In this document: positions 1-10,490 of the stretch, piece by piece
How the letters are laid out: each line of letters starts with the position of its first letter
Numbering within the stretch: the first letter of the stretch is position 1
From: Anniella stebbinsi
Lineage: Eukaryota; Chordata; Lepidosauria; Squamata; Anniellidae
Length of the DNA stretch: 64,000 bases
Direction: 5' to 3'
Assembly: GCA_029215795.1 (NCBI GenBank)
Contig: JARDYH010000007.1
Location: 98,843,263 to 98,907,262, forward strand
Program-made: the position numbers and the translations under genes
Notes under the pieces: generated by a model
What the model saw: only the letters and a program-made list of their open reading frames with translations
What the model was told of the DNA's origin: nothing
The model's database searches: none

Positions 1-317
1 AAACAGTGCCTCAAAGTCCCATCCCCACAAGATGGCCAAGAAGGATCATAGAATCATTGAATAGTAGAGTTGGAAGGAGCCTACAAGGCCATCAAGTCCA
101 ACCCCCTGCTCAATGCAGGAATCCACCTTTAAAGCATCCCTGACAGATGGCTGTCCAGCTGCCTCTTGAATGCCTCTAGTGTGGGAGAGCCCACGACCTC
201 CCTAGGTAATTGGTTCCATTGTCGTACTGCTCTAACAGTCAGGAAGCTTTCCCTGATGTCCAGCCGTAACTTGAGCCCATTATTCCGTGTCCTGCGCTCT
301 GGGTTGATCGAGAAGAC
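1..317 (-). mobile_element. CR1-like LINE, 3'-end fragment
   Basis: Read on the minus strand, this ends in the CR1-type 3' terminus: the plus strand starts with tandem ATAGAATCAT-like octamers, followed by the TTGGAAGG and CCAACCCCCTGCTCAATGCA blocks. The same block recurs at 10491, 37128, 42992 and 56047. Only the 3' UTR and a few C-terminal codons remain. The element stops abruptly at about 317, where L2-type sequence on the same strand begins. Confidence 0.75.
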
Positions 318-525
318 CATGCTACCATGGTCGATGGTATCAAATGCCGCTGAAAGGTCCAGCAAAGCCAACAGGGACACACTCCCCCTGTCTATCCCAT
401 AACCAGGTCTGAAGCCAGATTGAAATGGATCTAGATGGTCCCTCTCATCCAGGAAGCCCTTGAGTTGAGAGGCCACCACACGCTTCAGTGCTTTGCCCAA
501 AAATGAGATGCTGTTAATGGGGGGT
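318..525 (-). mobile_element. L2-like LINE reverse transcriptase fragment
   Basis: The minus strand encodes a short piece of non-LTR reverse transcriptase, with LDPFQSGFRPGYG followed by LLDLSAAFDTIDHG, the motif around the first catalytic Asp. The same block is in the L2 copies at 33178, 38716 and 45329. It is a scrap, fused at its 3' side to the CR1 fragment and abutting a plus-strand L2 piece at about 526. Confidence 0.75.
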
Positions 526-1403
526 TCCTCTGACCGGATGGACGGTGTTCAACCTGTTCTGGATGGAGTTGCACTCCCCCGAAGGAGCAGGTTCGTAGCT
601 TGGGGGTTCTCCTAGAAACATCTCTGTTACTTGAGGCTCAGGTGGCCTCAGTGGCATGGAGTGCCTTCTACCAACTTTGGTTGGTGACTCAGCTACGTCC
701 CTATCTGGACAGGGATAACCTGACTTCAGTTGTCCATGCTCTGGTAACCTCCAAGTTAGATTACTGCAATACGCTGTATGTGGGGCTGCCTTTGAAGACT
801 GTTCGGAAGCTGCAGCTTGTGCAAAATGCAGTGGTGGCCAGATTGGTAACAGGGACCAGAAGGTTTGAACATATAAGACCAATTCTGGCCCGCTTGCATT
901 GGCTGCCTGTATGTTTCCGAACCCGATTCAAGGTGCTGGTTTTAACCTATAAAGCCTTACACGGTTTGGGACCACAATACCTGATGGAACGCCTTTCCCG
1001 ACATGAACCTACCCGTACACTATGCTCAACATCAAAGGTCCTCCTCCGGGTGCCTACTCCAGGGAAGCTCGGATGACGGCAACAAGGGAGAGGGCCTTCT
1101 CTCTGGTGGCCCCCCAATTATGGAATGATTTTCCTGATGAGGCCTGCCTGGTTCCAACACTGTTATCTTTTTGGCGCCAGGTTGAAACTTTTCTTTTCTC
1201 CCAGGCATTTTAACAGCTTAAGTTGAAGTTTTAACTGACTTTGTGGCCAGGCTTAAAAAGTTTTAAATGTTTTAAATATCTGCTGTTTTATGTTTTATGG
1301 TTTTAAATTTTGTATATTGGCTTTGTAATGTTTAATCTTTTAATTTTTGTAAACTGCCCAGAGAGCTTCGGCTATGGGGCAGTATATAAATGTAATAAAT
1401 GTA
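526..1403 (+). mobile_element. L2-like LINE, 3' half of the RT ORF and 3' UTR
   Basis: Plus-strand codons 600-1213 encode the C-terminal third of an L2/CR1-clade RT. Diagnostic stretches are ALVTSKLDYCNTLYVGLPL, VRKLQLVQNAV and LHWLPVCFRTRFKVLVLTYK, ending in a LWNDFPDEA-like tail. A frameshift near 1022-1076 divides the reading frame. The 3' UTR carries the element's GCCCAGAGAGCTTCGGCTAT hairpin sequence and a poly(AAT) tail. It is 5'-truncated and cannot be active. Confidence 0.85.

Positions 1404-1445
<42 letters not shown>
1404..1445 (+). repeat. (AAT)n microsatellite tail of the L2 copy
   Basis: About 14 uninterrupted AAT units follow directly on the ATAAATGTAAAT end of the preceding L2 copy. 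This is the usual 3' tail of the family; similar tails sit at 13128, 38231 and 44405. Confidence 0.95.
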
Positions 1446-1446
<1 letters not shown>

Positions 1447-1469
1447 GAATATTGGAGACTGGCCAGTAA

Positions 1470-2400
1470 TTATCCAGTACGGTGGGGTTCAAGGAGTGCT
1501 TTTTCAGTGCTTCCTGGGGTGGACCATCTTAGTTGGTCCTCCACCCCTACAGAGGCTCTGAATGCCAACAGATCTAAACCCCACCAGGTAGTGATCTGTC
1601 CATGACAACGGAACTATAGAAAGTTCCTCCACTGTCACCCCATCCAGCCCAGAAAACAAGGTCCAGAGTGTGCCCAGCAGCATGGGTGGGGCCAGATACT
1701 ATTTGGGACAGACCTATGGCTGTCATGGCGGACATGACGGCCTGAGCTACTCCAGACAAGGCAGCCTCAGCATGGATGTTGAAATCCCCCAGGACAACAA
1801 GCCAGGGGGACTTCAACACCAACCCAAGACTACCCTGGCTAGCTCTGGAAGGGAGACTATTGAGCAGCGGGGTGGACGGTACGCCAACAGAATCCCTATT
1901 CTGTCCCCTGCACCCACCTTCAGATACACCCACTTGAACCCCGCAGACGGTGGGATAGGGCACCTGGTCAGGAGGATTGCATCCCGATAAGCCACTGCCA
2001 CTCCACCTTCCCTCTCCCCAGGCCTTGCCTGCTGCTGGACAGAGAAGCCTGGTGGGCAGAGCTGAGAGAGGTTAACTCCCCCTGCTTCATCCAACCTGGC
2101 CACTGTGATCCAGGCCTGGTCTGCATGCTCAGCCAGGATCAAGTCCTGGATAGCAGTTGTTTCCCCGTTCACTGACCTGGCGTTCACCAGCAGCACTTTC
2201 AACGCAGGGCGTATGTTGCAAGGGCCATCCAGGTTATTTAAGCTGGGGGAGAGCCAGCACTTTGTTGTGACATCCTCTCTTATTAAGGTGTACCTGTCTC
2301 CCTCCTCTCTATCTCTCTCTGCCCCATATAGCTCTGATGGCTGCTCCTTGACTCCTATCACCTCCCCACTTCTTTGAAAACACATATTTATTATGGCAGG
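1470..2400 (-). mobile_element. L2-like LINE endonuclease fragment
   Basis: The minus strand encodes an apurinic-type endonuclease domain in two overlapping frames (2385-1813 and 1963-1574). It shows LKVLLVNARSV at the start, AWITVARLDE (normally ITETW), GGVAVAYRD, IGILLAYRPPRCS and VVLGDFNIHAEAALSG, then GHTLDLVFWAG. The SDH active-site region is replaced by divergent sequence. The 2385-1813 frame begins upstream of the domain. The closest relative is the L2 copy at 40646-41388. It is frameshifted and incomplete. Confidence 0.75.
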
Positions 2401-3083
2401 CTGGTAGTTCCCTTACACCACATTAAGTGGAGGCAGCCCTGCAGGCCAAAACTGGAATACAAGCAGCCCCTCTTACTCCTTTTGAGCAGGGGGACAGGCC
2501 CTCACCCTTGTGTACTCCCCCGATGTGGCTCTCCCGGAGGAGCAACCTCCTTTGGTGTTGCCCCCTTTGGCAGCAACCCCAGCGGTGGCAGTCCTGCCCC
2601 ATCGGGAGCCTGCTTTCTATGCCCCCAGTCCCCAAAAGTTGTTGCAGCTGGGGCGGGGGGTTCTTTGCTGGGCCTGAGCCTGTCAGGAGGTAGCTGAGAA
2701 GTCCCACAGTCCAAGTAAACACCCACAAGGTAGTAATGCAGCGGCAGCTGGCTGACCACTTGTCGTGAGTAAAGAAGTCTAGGTCCTTCTCTGATCCTGT
2801 GTTACTGGATGCATTTTAGTTCTTGACATCCAAGAATGTTGGCAGGATGCATTGTTCTGCTTGCTTGTCTTTTTGACCCTATCATGGCTAATATGAAAGA
2901 GCTGAGAGAAATTGCTGGCCTGTTCAATATGTCTAATAATGCTTCTTTCTGGGAGACATTGGTCTGGTTTCGTGAAAGGAGCGCTCATTGGAGCTCGCCT
3001 CTCATGCACACTGAGCACTGCCCAGCCAGCCTTTTTCTGGCCCAGCCAGCCCGGCAAGCGCTCGGTGTTGTGCGCGTCTGAGG
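2401..3083. other. Unassigned intergenic or intronic sequence
   Basis: No exon of the host gene and no recognisable transposon domain is visible. The segment is moderately GC-rich with short open frames on both strands that lack codon structure. It lies upstream of the first visible host exon and is presumably intron. Confidence 0.5.
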
Positions 3084-3361
3084 CTTCCGGAAAGTGCGCA
3101 ATTCCCATGGTGCACCATTAGTGTGCCAGGGGGGTTGCGCACTTTCCAGAAGTCCCGGATATGCACTTTTCCTCCCTGCCCCCCACGCCCACCAGGGCCT
3201 GAGAGGGATTCTTCACATATACATGAAGAGGACTTTTCATCCCCAGTGGGCAAGGGAGGGGAGAAGCATGGGAAAGCGTACTTTCTTGGCTTCCAGAAAG
3301 TGTGCAAATTCCCACGGCTATGTTAATGGCATAGCCAGGGGAATCTGCGCACTTTCCAGAG
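3084..3361. repeat. Pair of related 70-nt hairpins
   Basis: Two imperfect hairpins share the same stem: 3084-3152 and 3290-3361. Each opens with CTTCCRGAAAGTGYGCAA and closes with its complement TGCGCACTTTCCAGA. The second has a stem running into GGCTATG / CATAGCC with a 6-nt loop. They are about 140 bp apart, which looks like a duplicated foldback unit or the two ends of a small element. Confidence 0.7.
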
Positions 3362-3545
3362 ACATTGAAAGCACTGCCTCTTGCCCTCCCCCCCCCCCGC
3401 ACACACACATCAGTGCCTGGAAAAGCCTCTTAACGCTTGCATTAAGAGGCCCTTTCGGGCCCTGATGGGCTTGGGGGGGCGTGCTCCTAGATCCAGGTCT
3501 CCTCCTGGTTTCTTAGGTAGAAGCTGTGGTCAAGAGTACTTTGCT

Positions 3546-3862
3546 AGGCTGACCATCTGAAAAGGAGGACAGGGCTCATATAACTTTAACAGTTGTAGAG
3601 AAAAGGGAATTTCAGCCGGTGTCATTTGTATGCAATTAGTTCCTGGTGAAATTCCCTCTTCATCACAACTGTTAAAGGTGCAGGCACTATACTAGAGTGA
3701 CCGTATACAAAAGAAGGCAGGGCTCTGCAACTTTAACTGTTGTGATGAAGAGGGAATTTCACCAGGAACTAATTGCATACAAATGACACCGGCTGAAATT
3801 CCCTTTTCTCTACAACTGTTAAAGTTATATGAGCCCTGACCTCCTTTTCAGATGGTCAGCCT
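3546..3862. repeat. Long palindromic (foldback) repeat, copy 1
   Basis: Positions 3546-3683 are almost exactly the reverse complement of 3725-3862, with about 41 bp between the arms. The outer ends read AGGCTGACCATCTGAAAAGG and its complement. The same family occurs at 12818-13026 with a truncated left arm, so it is a dispersed repeat and not a local accident. It carries no coding capacity and behaves like a MITE or a dimerised SINE-type foldback. I do not recognise the family. Confidence 0.85.
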
Positions 3863-4506
3863 AACTTTGCGCCAAATTTGGCTGATCGAAAAAAGCACTC
3901 CCACAAGCAGACACTCACGCAGACACCCACTGACTCCTACCAGTCACATTAGAAAGCAGGGGGGAAGGACTTCTTTTTGGATATGCATCCAACACTTCCA
4001 AATGCCGGTTGTGGAGAGCAGCTGGCATCTTCTCTCCATAGTAGTTCTGATTAATTTCCTTATTCGGTCCATGCAAGGAACGTCTCTTCTCCAGCACGCA
4101 TCCAGCCGCCTTTCAGTGCCCACCGGCACACTTTGTAAGGCCATGTAGAGGGGTGATCTGCACACCCTGCCAGCACCAAAGAAACCCAATGACCATTCAG
4201 TGGAAATACGTGGGGTGTTTGTATTGCAAGCAACGGGAACACCCCCATTGTTTCTGTAGCGGTTTTTATTGCAGGCAGTTGAGAGAAGAGCCACTGAGGA
4301 ATCACACAGGAGATCTGCTCTTGACAGCTAGCCTAGCAAAGAGGGACCTGCAAGATGGCTTACCTACCCCCTGTGCTCTCCTTTGCATCCCAGAGGGAGA
4401 GGGAGGCCAAGACACATGCTTAGTCTCCGTCAACATTTAAGCATTTCTTGAGATAGTCACAGTGTTGTATCCTGTTTTTAACTGACTTTTAACCTATTCT
4501 TTTTAG
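3863..4506 (+). other. Intron sequence upstream of exon 1 of the window
   Basis: No domain or repeat family is recognised. The last 30 bases form a pyrimidine-rich tract (AACCTATTCTTTTTAG) and act as the acceptor of the first visible host exon. Confidence 0.55.
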
Positions 4507-4547
4507 TCATGCAGATGGAGCAGTGAAATTTTGGGATGCTTCTGCCA
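4507..4547 (+). CDS. STXBP5L: Tomosyn exon 1 of window (WD40 strand)
   Basis: A 41-nt exon between an acceptor (CTATTCTTTTTAG) and the donor GTAAGT. It encodes HADGAVKFWDASA, a classical WD40 D-strand ending in FWD. The first base completes a codon from an upstream exon outside the window and the last base opens a codon finished at 9645 (phase 1 at both ends). The match to the tomosyn family is at the residue level, so despite its small size the exon is secure. Confidence 0.93.
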
Positions 4548-5799
4548 GTAAGTTACTAAACATAACGCTTACACAATTAAGAACTGCATGATACCGATTT
4601 GAAAGGGAGGGAATGAATGACAATTGTTGAAATGTGCAAATACAATACATGTAATTGCATTGGGTTCCTGATAGCAGTGAGCTGTAGAATACTGTCTAAA
4701 GAAAAAATGGATATTTTGGCAGCTCAACATACATTAAGGATGGATAAGATGGAATTGCCTGACAAGGTACTTGCCTCACAAGTCAATGAAACTGAAGACA
4801 GTAACACTCTAGGTATTATGGCTTTGTCTTCATGTGACCAGTTATCCTGATGCTGGAATAGATCATGCTAGGGATGCTCTGGTTTATCACACATCCATGT
4901 GATTGATCAACAACTGAAATGATTGGAAAAGGGACACCTAGAAGACCAAAGGCTTTTGGGACTTTGGATTATTTAAAGAATAGCAGGGGGATGGAATGCA
5001 GAATTCCCCACAAATTAAGTGTGGATGACCTGAGATACAAGGTGAAGATGGCTGAAACATCCATGCAACTCATGTTTGTGAAAGGGGAACTGATCAGAAG
5101 GTCTAGGAAGTACCAGTTGTGTGAAAAACAGGGAAGCCCATTTGGTGGAGGGAAGCCCATTTGACTATGTGCTTTTCATGCACAGAGCCACCTAGCACCC
5201 TTCACTTCTCACTTATTACATAGTGAGACGCTTTAGTGTGACAAAGTCAGAAATTCTGGAACATGATGGATCTGTATATATGTGTTGCACAGTCCTGGTA
5301 ACTTTTCATTTGAAGTTCTCTAATTATTTTAATCCAAAATTGGCCAACCTTTTAACATTTCTCTACGCTATTGTTTAAGGTACAGGAATCCTGTGTCTGG
5401 GGATTAGGTTATCTAATGACATATTTGAATTATATAAATTAACTTATAGCATAGTCCTGTGCATGTTTACTTGGGAGTAAACCTTGCTGAATACAGTGTG
5501 ACTTAATTCTGAGCAATGTATAGAATTGCACATTTATAAGGGAGATACAGATGGATTTAGAGAGATGGGGAAAATTATGCTTTCATGATCTGTAAAGGCA
5601 TTAGCTGATAAAATTACTGTGTTCCCTTCTGTGAAGTTATATAGAATGCTTGGCTTTGGCTAGGCACAAGACGTTCAAGTCATCCCAGAGTACAACTGGA
5701 CACATGACAATTGTGCATGTTTGTATAGGAGGAGAGATGGAACAAATGTATCTAAAGGACACGTATCTCCTCCCCATATACCTCTTTAGAGCTGTAGGT
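4548..5799 (+). other. Intron 1, left part, no recognised feature
   Basis: A/T-rich intron sequence between exons 1 and 2. Open frames such as 4617-4850 and 4919-5164 have no recognisable domain or splice context. I see no repeat family with confidence. Confidence 0.5.
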
Positions 5800-6080
5800 C
5801 ATCTTTGGAGGCCATCCTCTGAGTAGACCTGCTGAAGGAAGCTAGGTGGGTGGCTAAGAGAGAGGAATCCTTCTCAGTTGTGGCACCCTATTTATGGAAT
5901 GGCCTCCCTCAAAAGGCCATTTTTAGCACCAGACAGAGACCTTTCTTTTCTCCCAGTCATTTTAGAGATGTAGTTCTAGTTTTTTATGGCTCTTTAATCT
6001 ATTCCTGTGCTGTTTGTTTTGTATTTTATTTTCACTGTTTGTAAATGTATATTATATTTTAACTGTTTATATGGCATTTC
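5800..6080 (+). mobile_element. L2-like LINE, extreme 3' fragment
   Basis: Plus strand codons 5850-5950 give EESFSVVAPYLWNGLPQKA and a FFSPSHF tail, matching the C-terminus of the L2 family, then an A/T-rich 3' UTR. The rest of the element is missing. Confidence 0.65.
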
Positions 6081-6104
6081 ATATAAAATGCCACCACGGG
6101 AAAG

Positions 6105-6505
6105 CCCCGTGGTTGCTATAGATCTGCACTGTGTCAATTATATGACACAGCCATAGCTTTGCAGCCACTGTGGGGCTTTCCCGCAAAGCTATGCATTGAA
6201 AAAGTTGGGGTCTTACCCAGACTTTTTCAATGGGAGCAAAGTCAGTACATCTCTTCTGCCATCTAACATTCCTCTGGGGCCAATCCAGTGAGGGTCTCTG
6301 GTGGAAGGTGACTGGTAATTGATTGCTTTCCACCAGGAAAAGGGTGGGGGGCAGCTCCAATACCCAGATGGCTGCCGGAACCCGATGTTCCCTCCTTGGT
6401 GTCAGGATTACTCGACACCACCATGGGAGAGGAAAAACGTGGGGTTTTGAGTGGAGGTGGTGCCAGCCCAGCACCATGAAGACAGACCCCAAGAGGAGAC
6501 AGCTA
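6105..6505. repeat. Unclassified dispersed repeat, copy A
   Basis: About 400 bp that align end to end with 18795-19205. Shared blocks include TATGCATTGAAAAAGT-type sequence, the CAATCC/TGG block, a TTGCCTTCCACCAGGA-like hairpin half and GAGAGGRAAAMC. It starts with a small hairpin CCACGGGAAAGCCCCGTGG. No coding domain is seen. The family is unknown to me. Confidence 0.7.
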
Positions 6506-6831
6506 GGCAGGAATACTTGTATTTCCCTTTCACCATTGTTGCATGCCTCTCAGTATTAGTTGCTTGGGAGAATGGCCATAGGAATGCATTGGACTGGTAA
6601 AACCAGGCCCATAGAAAATAGCAGGAGCCCCAGTGCTCTCTATGTGTTTGGAGGGAGAACCTACAAATAGCCCAAACTGTTCCAATGCTGCTATCTCTGT
6701 ATAGCAATGGCCCTCCTTCCAAATGGCCACAATATTCAGATGTCCTTCTGAAGGGTCTTAGGAATGCATTGGACTGAAACAAACCACACTGAAGGAAACA
6801 ACATGACCCCCCCCCCCCCATGTTTTTCTGC

Positions 6832-8400
6832 TACAACCAATTTGCCAAATTGGCACCTATCATTTTTTGGAGATTTTCACATTCATGCAATTATCAATAT
6901 TTCAGAGGCTAATTGATCTAGAGACTTGGTAAAAAAAATTCACATAGCTCTTGATATTAGCTATGTTTCATCTCATATACATTATTGTCCTATGTTATCT
7001 CCTTTAGGGGCTGTTTCAGAGCCTCCAAAATGGCCCCAATTCAACTCGGGACATTTCAGGAGTGCCTGCCTCACTTTGGGACTGAAGCTGAAGCAAGATC
7101 TCCCCCCCCCCCAAGCAACTCGGCCTTGCAGGTTTGTGGATGCTGGCTGGGCAGTCAGCACCCAAGAAAGCCAAGCATAAGGCCGACTGGGAGTCCATGG
7201 AACACCTTACTCCCCATTCCCTGCTCACAGCCCCCTCCCCTCATTCCCAGCCCCCTCCCCCCAACCCAGAGTTGCCACTGCCGGGACGTGCCTGTAAATT
7301 GCATCCTCCTGTCAGAGAGCCGACCCACGTTTTATAGTTAAGATCATGGTGGTTCTCTATTTTTACTATATCTATGGCTGCAAACTATGGCGACCGTAAA
7401 GGAAACAGTATATGAAAACAGTATATGAAATGTGTCATGGGCTCCAAAATTTGCCAATACCGCTATAAAGCGTTATAAAACAGTAGTGTAGAACCTGCCC
7501 CAGTCTAACTCCAAATGATTCTAACAGCTCTCATACCCCCCCTCACATTCCACACACTCCAACCAATCACATTCAAACATTCAAACATTCAGTCTGACCA
7601 ATCGTAATACATTCTAACTCACACTCATTCCCCAATCCCAACCTGAACTGAACAATGAAAATAGGCAGGAACCTAACAGTGGGCTTTCATTTGGCTAGTG
7701 ACATGCATTGTTTTGCTGTTAAATAAATTTAACGTGAAGGGCACACACACCCATACGTGCACACAAACAGAGTTGTAGAGGTTTAATAGCATCTTAACAG
7801 CCATATGCGTTGAGTTTTGAAACAATACTCTACAATAAAGGTAAGCCACTATATAAATCTAGTGCATTTTAGTGAGTAATTCAATGTGCCGTAACTCCCT
7901 AACCAGTTGAATATCAAACTTCAAATTTTAACTACAAGTAGTACTCCTATAAGGTTTTGTATTACATAAATTTCAGATTTATCTCCCCCACTGTAGAAAT
8001 TAAACTGTAAAAATAGCATATTTTGGCTAAGAAGCCATCTTTGTCAGCTTGTTAAAAAAAAAAAAAAAAGGAGGAGGAGGAGGAGGAGGAGGTTAATCAG
8101 GCCTGAAACTATTTAGACTACAATGAAGGGGCAAAAAGGCAGATCTGTTTCTTTTCCCCTCCTAGATTTTAGCTCAACTGATTTTTTTAAAAAAACTAAC
8201 CTTAATTTACAAGTCAAATTTCAGGTATAAGGAGATAACATAGGACAAAAATGTATATGAGATGCAATGTGGCTCACATCAAGAGCTATGTGATGGGTTT
8301 TTTTAACCAGATCTCTAGCTCAAATAGGCTCTAAGATAGTGACAACTGCATGAATGTGAAAATTTCCCAAAATTGATGGGCACTATAATGGCAAAACAGC
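6832..8400. mobile_element. Element with about 170-bp inverted termini
   Basis: Positions 6832-7004 are a diverged reverse complement of 8229-8400; landmarks are TTTTCACATTCATGCA, CACATAGCTCTTGAT and TGTCCTATGTTATCTCCTT. The arms bracket a 1.2-kb core containing a GC-rich part (7010-7340), an A/T-rich part and a poly(A)/(GGA)n run at 8055-8093. The core has no transposase-like domain. The layout fits a foldback or long-TIR DNA transposon derivative. Confidence 0.65.
8055..8093 (+). repeat. poly(A)-(GGA)n simple repeat
   Basis: An A-run of about 16 is followed by about eight GGA units. Confidence 0.9.
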
Positions 8401-9644
8401 TCTAGCAGTAAATCTAAGGGGGATAAAAAAATAAAATAATATTCATGTTGAACTGGCAACACATGTTGGAACATGTGTACATTTTTTAAAAAAAAATGGT
8501 CATGCAGCCATTTAATTTTTAATTGGATGATTTAGTATGGAATTATTTAGTATGTTAACCACCCTGGGCTCAATTGATGAATAATGGTATAAAAATCTGT
8601 TAGGGTACAATCTTATGGAATTGTGCCCTCTCTGCTTGGAAGGATTCCAGGATTCCTACGTGTGCCTTGTCATTCTGAAGTCAGCAGAGTTTATCTTTGC
8701 CTCCCGTTCCTCCAGTTTTTATTTTCTCAACTGAGAGTGCTTTGGAGGGAGTGGCAAAGAGGCTGGAGGATAAATTGTATCCTGGCCTCTCCAGTCTCCT
8801 CTCCCTGCCCACCTGAACGCCCCCTTCCTCTCTCCCTAAAGTCAGTGTTTTGCCCTCCCCCTTCCAAGGTCAGAGCATTGTCTCTGAACTCCGAAAGCAT
8901 TTTCTGAGCCATCCTCTGTTCCCTGGGACACTTGCCCAGAGACCATAGGATGGTTCTCTAGAATACCAATTCTAACCTTCTCTCTAGGTAGCATGGAGCA
9001 TGCATTGAGTTGGCATACTAGTCACTAAGGGGCATTATGGCCTATTCAGTACTCTTTCAGGAGTTTCTATCCTCCAAATAAGAGATGTCAAGCAGTAACA
9101 CTGGAGTTGGTCTCCATTAGAGGGGGGCAAGAAGCAGCCCGCTGCAGCCCCTGTTGGCTCCCACTGCTCCCCAAATTCAGGGAGAAATGTTTTCGGGGGG
9201 AGGGGCATCTGTAGCAGTTATGGAGCACTAAAAGGATCAAATTTAACTTGCAAACATATACTGAAAAATCATGTCCAGTAATGTGTTTGCAAGAAGGACT
9301 GGATGTTAGCTATAAATATGGACGCAAGTTGGATTCAGAACTGTAAGGGTATTTCATTCATATATATATGGTACAGGGCTCCTTATGTTGAAAGGTTGCT
9401 CTTCTTGTTTTGTAAACCATGGACATCAGGGCTTTATGTGTCTTTTGGTATGATTTGTCTCCTTTTGGTCATGTCCCAGATCAAAGATCAGAAATAACGC
9501 ACAAAATCCTAGTGATACACTCTATACTACTGCGTTTTGCAATATGTTTTCCAACACTGGGAAAGACTGCAATTGTGATCATTATAAACAAATTATTATG
9601 TTTTTATTTAATCTAACGCAATAGATTTCCTCAATATTTTCCAG
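8401..9644 (+). other. Intron 1, right part
   Basis: Mostly unassigned intron. Positions 8680-8930 share scattered blocks (CCTCTCCAGTC, CCACCTGAACGCCCCC) with 16370-16700, so they are probably a diverged copy of the CR1-like 5' region found there. It ends in the exon 2 acceptor. Confidence 0.45.
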
Positions 9645-9859
9645 TTACACTACAGATGTTGTACAAGTTAAAAACCTCAAAGGTGTTTGAAAAACAGAAG
9701 TTGGAAGGAAAACCAACAAGAGAAATTTTAGAAGAGGATCCTTTTGCTATCCAGTTGATGTACTGGTGTCCTGAAAGTAGAATATTTTGTGTAGCAGGAG
9801 GCTCTGCATATGTTGTTGTTTACAGATTCAGCAAACATGAAGTTAATACTGAAATATCA
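9645..9859 (+). CDS. STXBP5L: Tomosyn exon 2 of window (WD40 region)
   Basis: A 215-nt exon after the acceptor TTTTCCAG, with donor GTAAGT at 9860. It starts ITLQMLYKLKTSKVFEK, continues through EEDPFAIQLMYWCPESRIF and ends in the strand SAYVVVYRFSKHEVNTEIS. It completes a WD40 blade. The insert after FEKQ (LEGKPTREIL) is longer-looking than the propeller core and resembles the STXBP5L form rather than the STXBP5 form. It ends in phase 0. Confidence 0.95.
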
Positions 9860-10221
9860 GTAAGTTTCCATGAGTTTTGCTTATGCATTAATTTGCTTAT
9901 TTCAAGTCTTGATTAGCAGCTTTAAATGCAATTGATATTCTAAATTACCATAGAAATAGATGAATATTTGAAAAACGTGGTTTTAATCAAGTATAACATC
10001 AGATAGGAGAGCTAATGGCCAGGTTCGCACAATCATGATGGGGAAAATACGCCACGGTGCTTAATAAGCATAAAACAGCCAAGGGGTTCTGGGTAGCTTA
10101 TTAACCATGACAACAAGCCACCCTCATTGGGCTTGCACAACACAGCAAGCTGTGCCGGCAAGTTATGCCGATCCCTTCAGAATGCAAAACATTTTAGTGG
10201 GTGGCACCGTCTTTCTCCACA

Positions 10222-10330
10222 GTAACCTCATATTCTTCTTTGTGGTCTCTCCGCAGTCCCACATATGGGTTCTGTACTTGCACAGAGCTCCTTTTGGGAA
10301 ACGTCTATAACTAAGCTAGGCCAATGAAAT
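10222..10330 (-). mobile_element. DIRS-like terminal-sequence fragment
   Basis: TTCTTTGTGGTCTCTCCGCA, CACATATGGGTTCTGTACTTGCACAG and GGAAACGTCTATA are the same ordered blocks as in the DIRS-like ends at 38060 and 46545. Only one terminal arm is present. Confidence 0.5.
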
Positions 10331-10490
10331 CTAGCAGGCAAAATTAGTATCCTTCTCCTGCACACTTATGGAGATGCAAAGAATCTGACTCTGAGTGCAT
10401 ATTTATTTCCTGCAAGAGTAGTTGTAAGTTTGTATTTGTTTTGTTTTTCCTATAACTGTGCAGAATTGGTACATAGGACTGAGATGGATT

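Noticed and set aside
4617..5164. Small genes in intron 1 (77 and 81 codons)
   Set aside because: No domain, no conserved motif, no promoter or splice signals; codon use is like the intron background.
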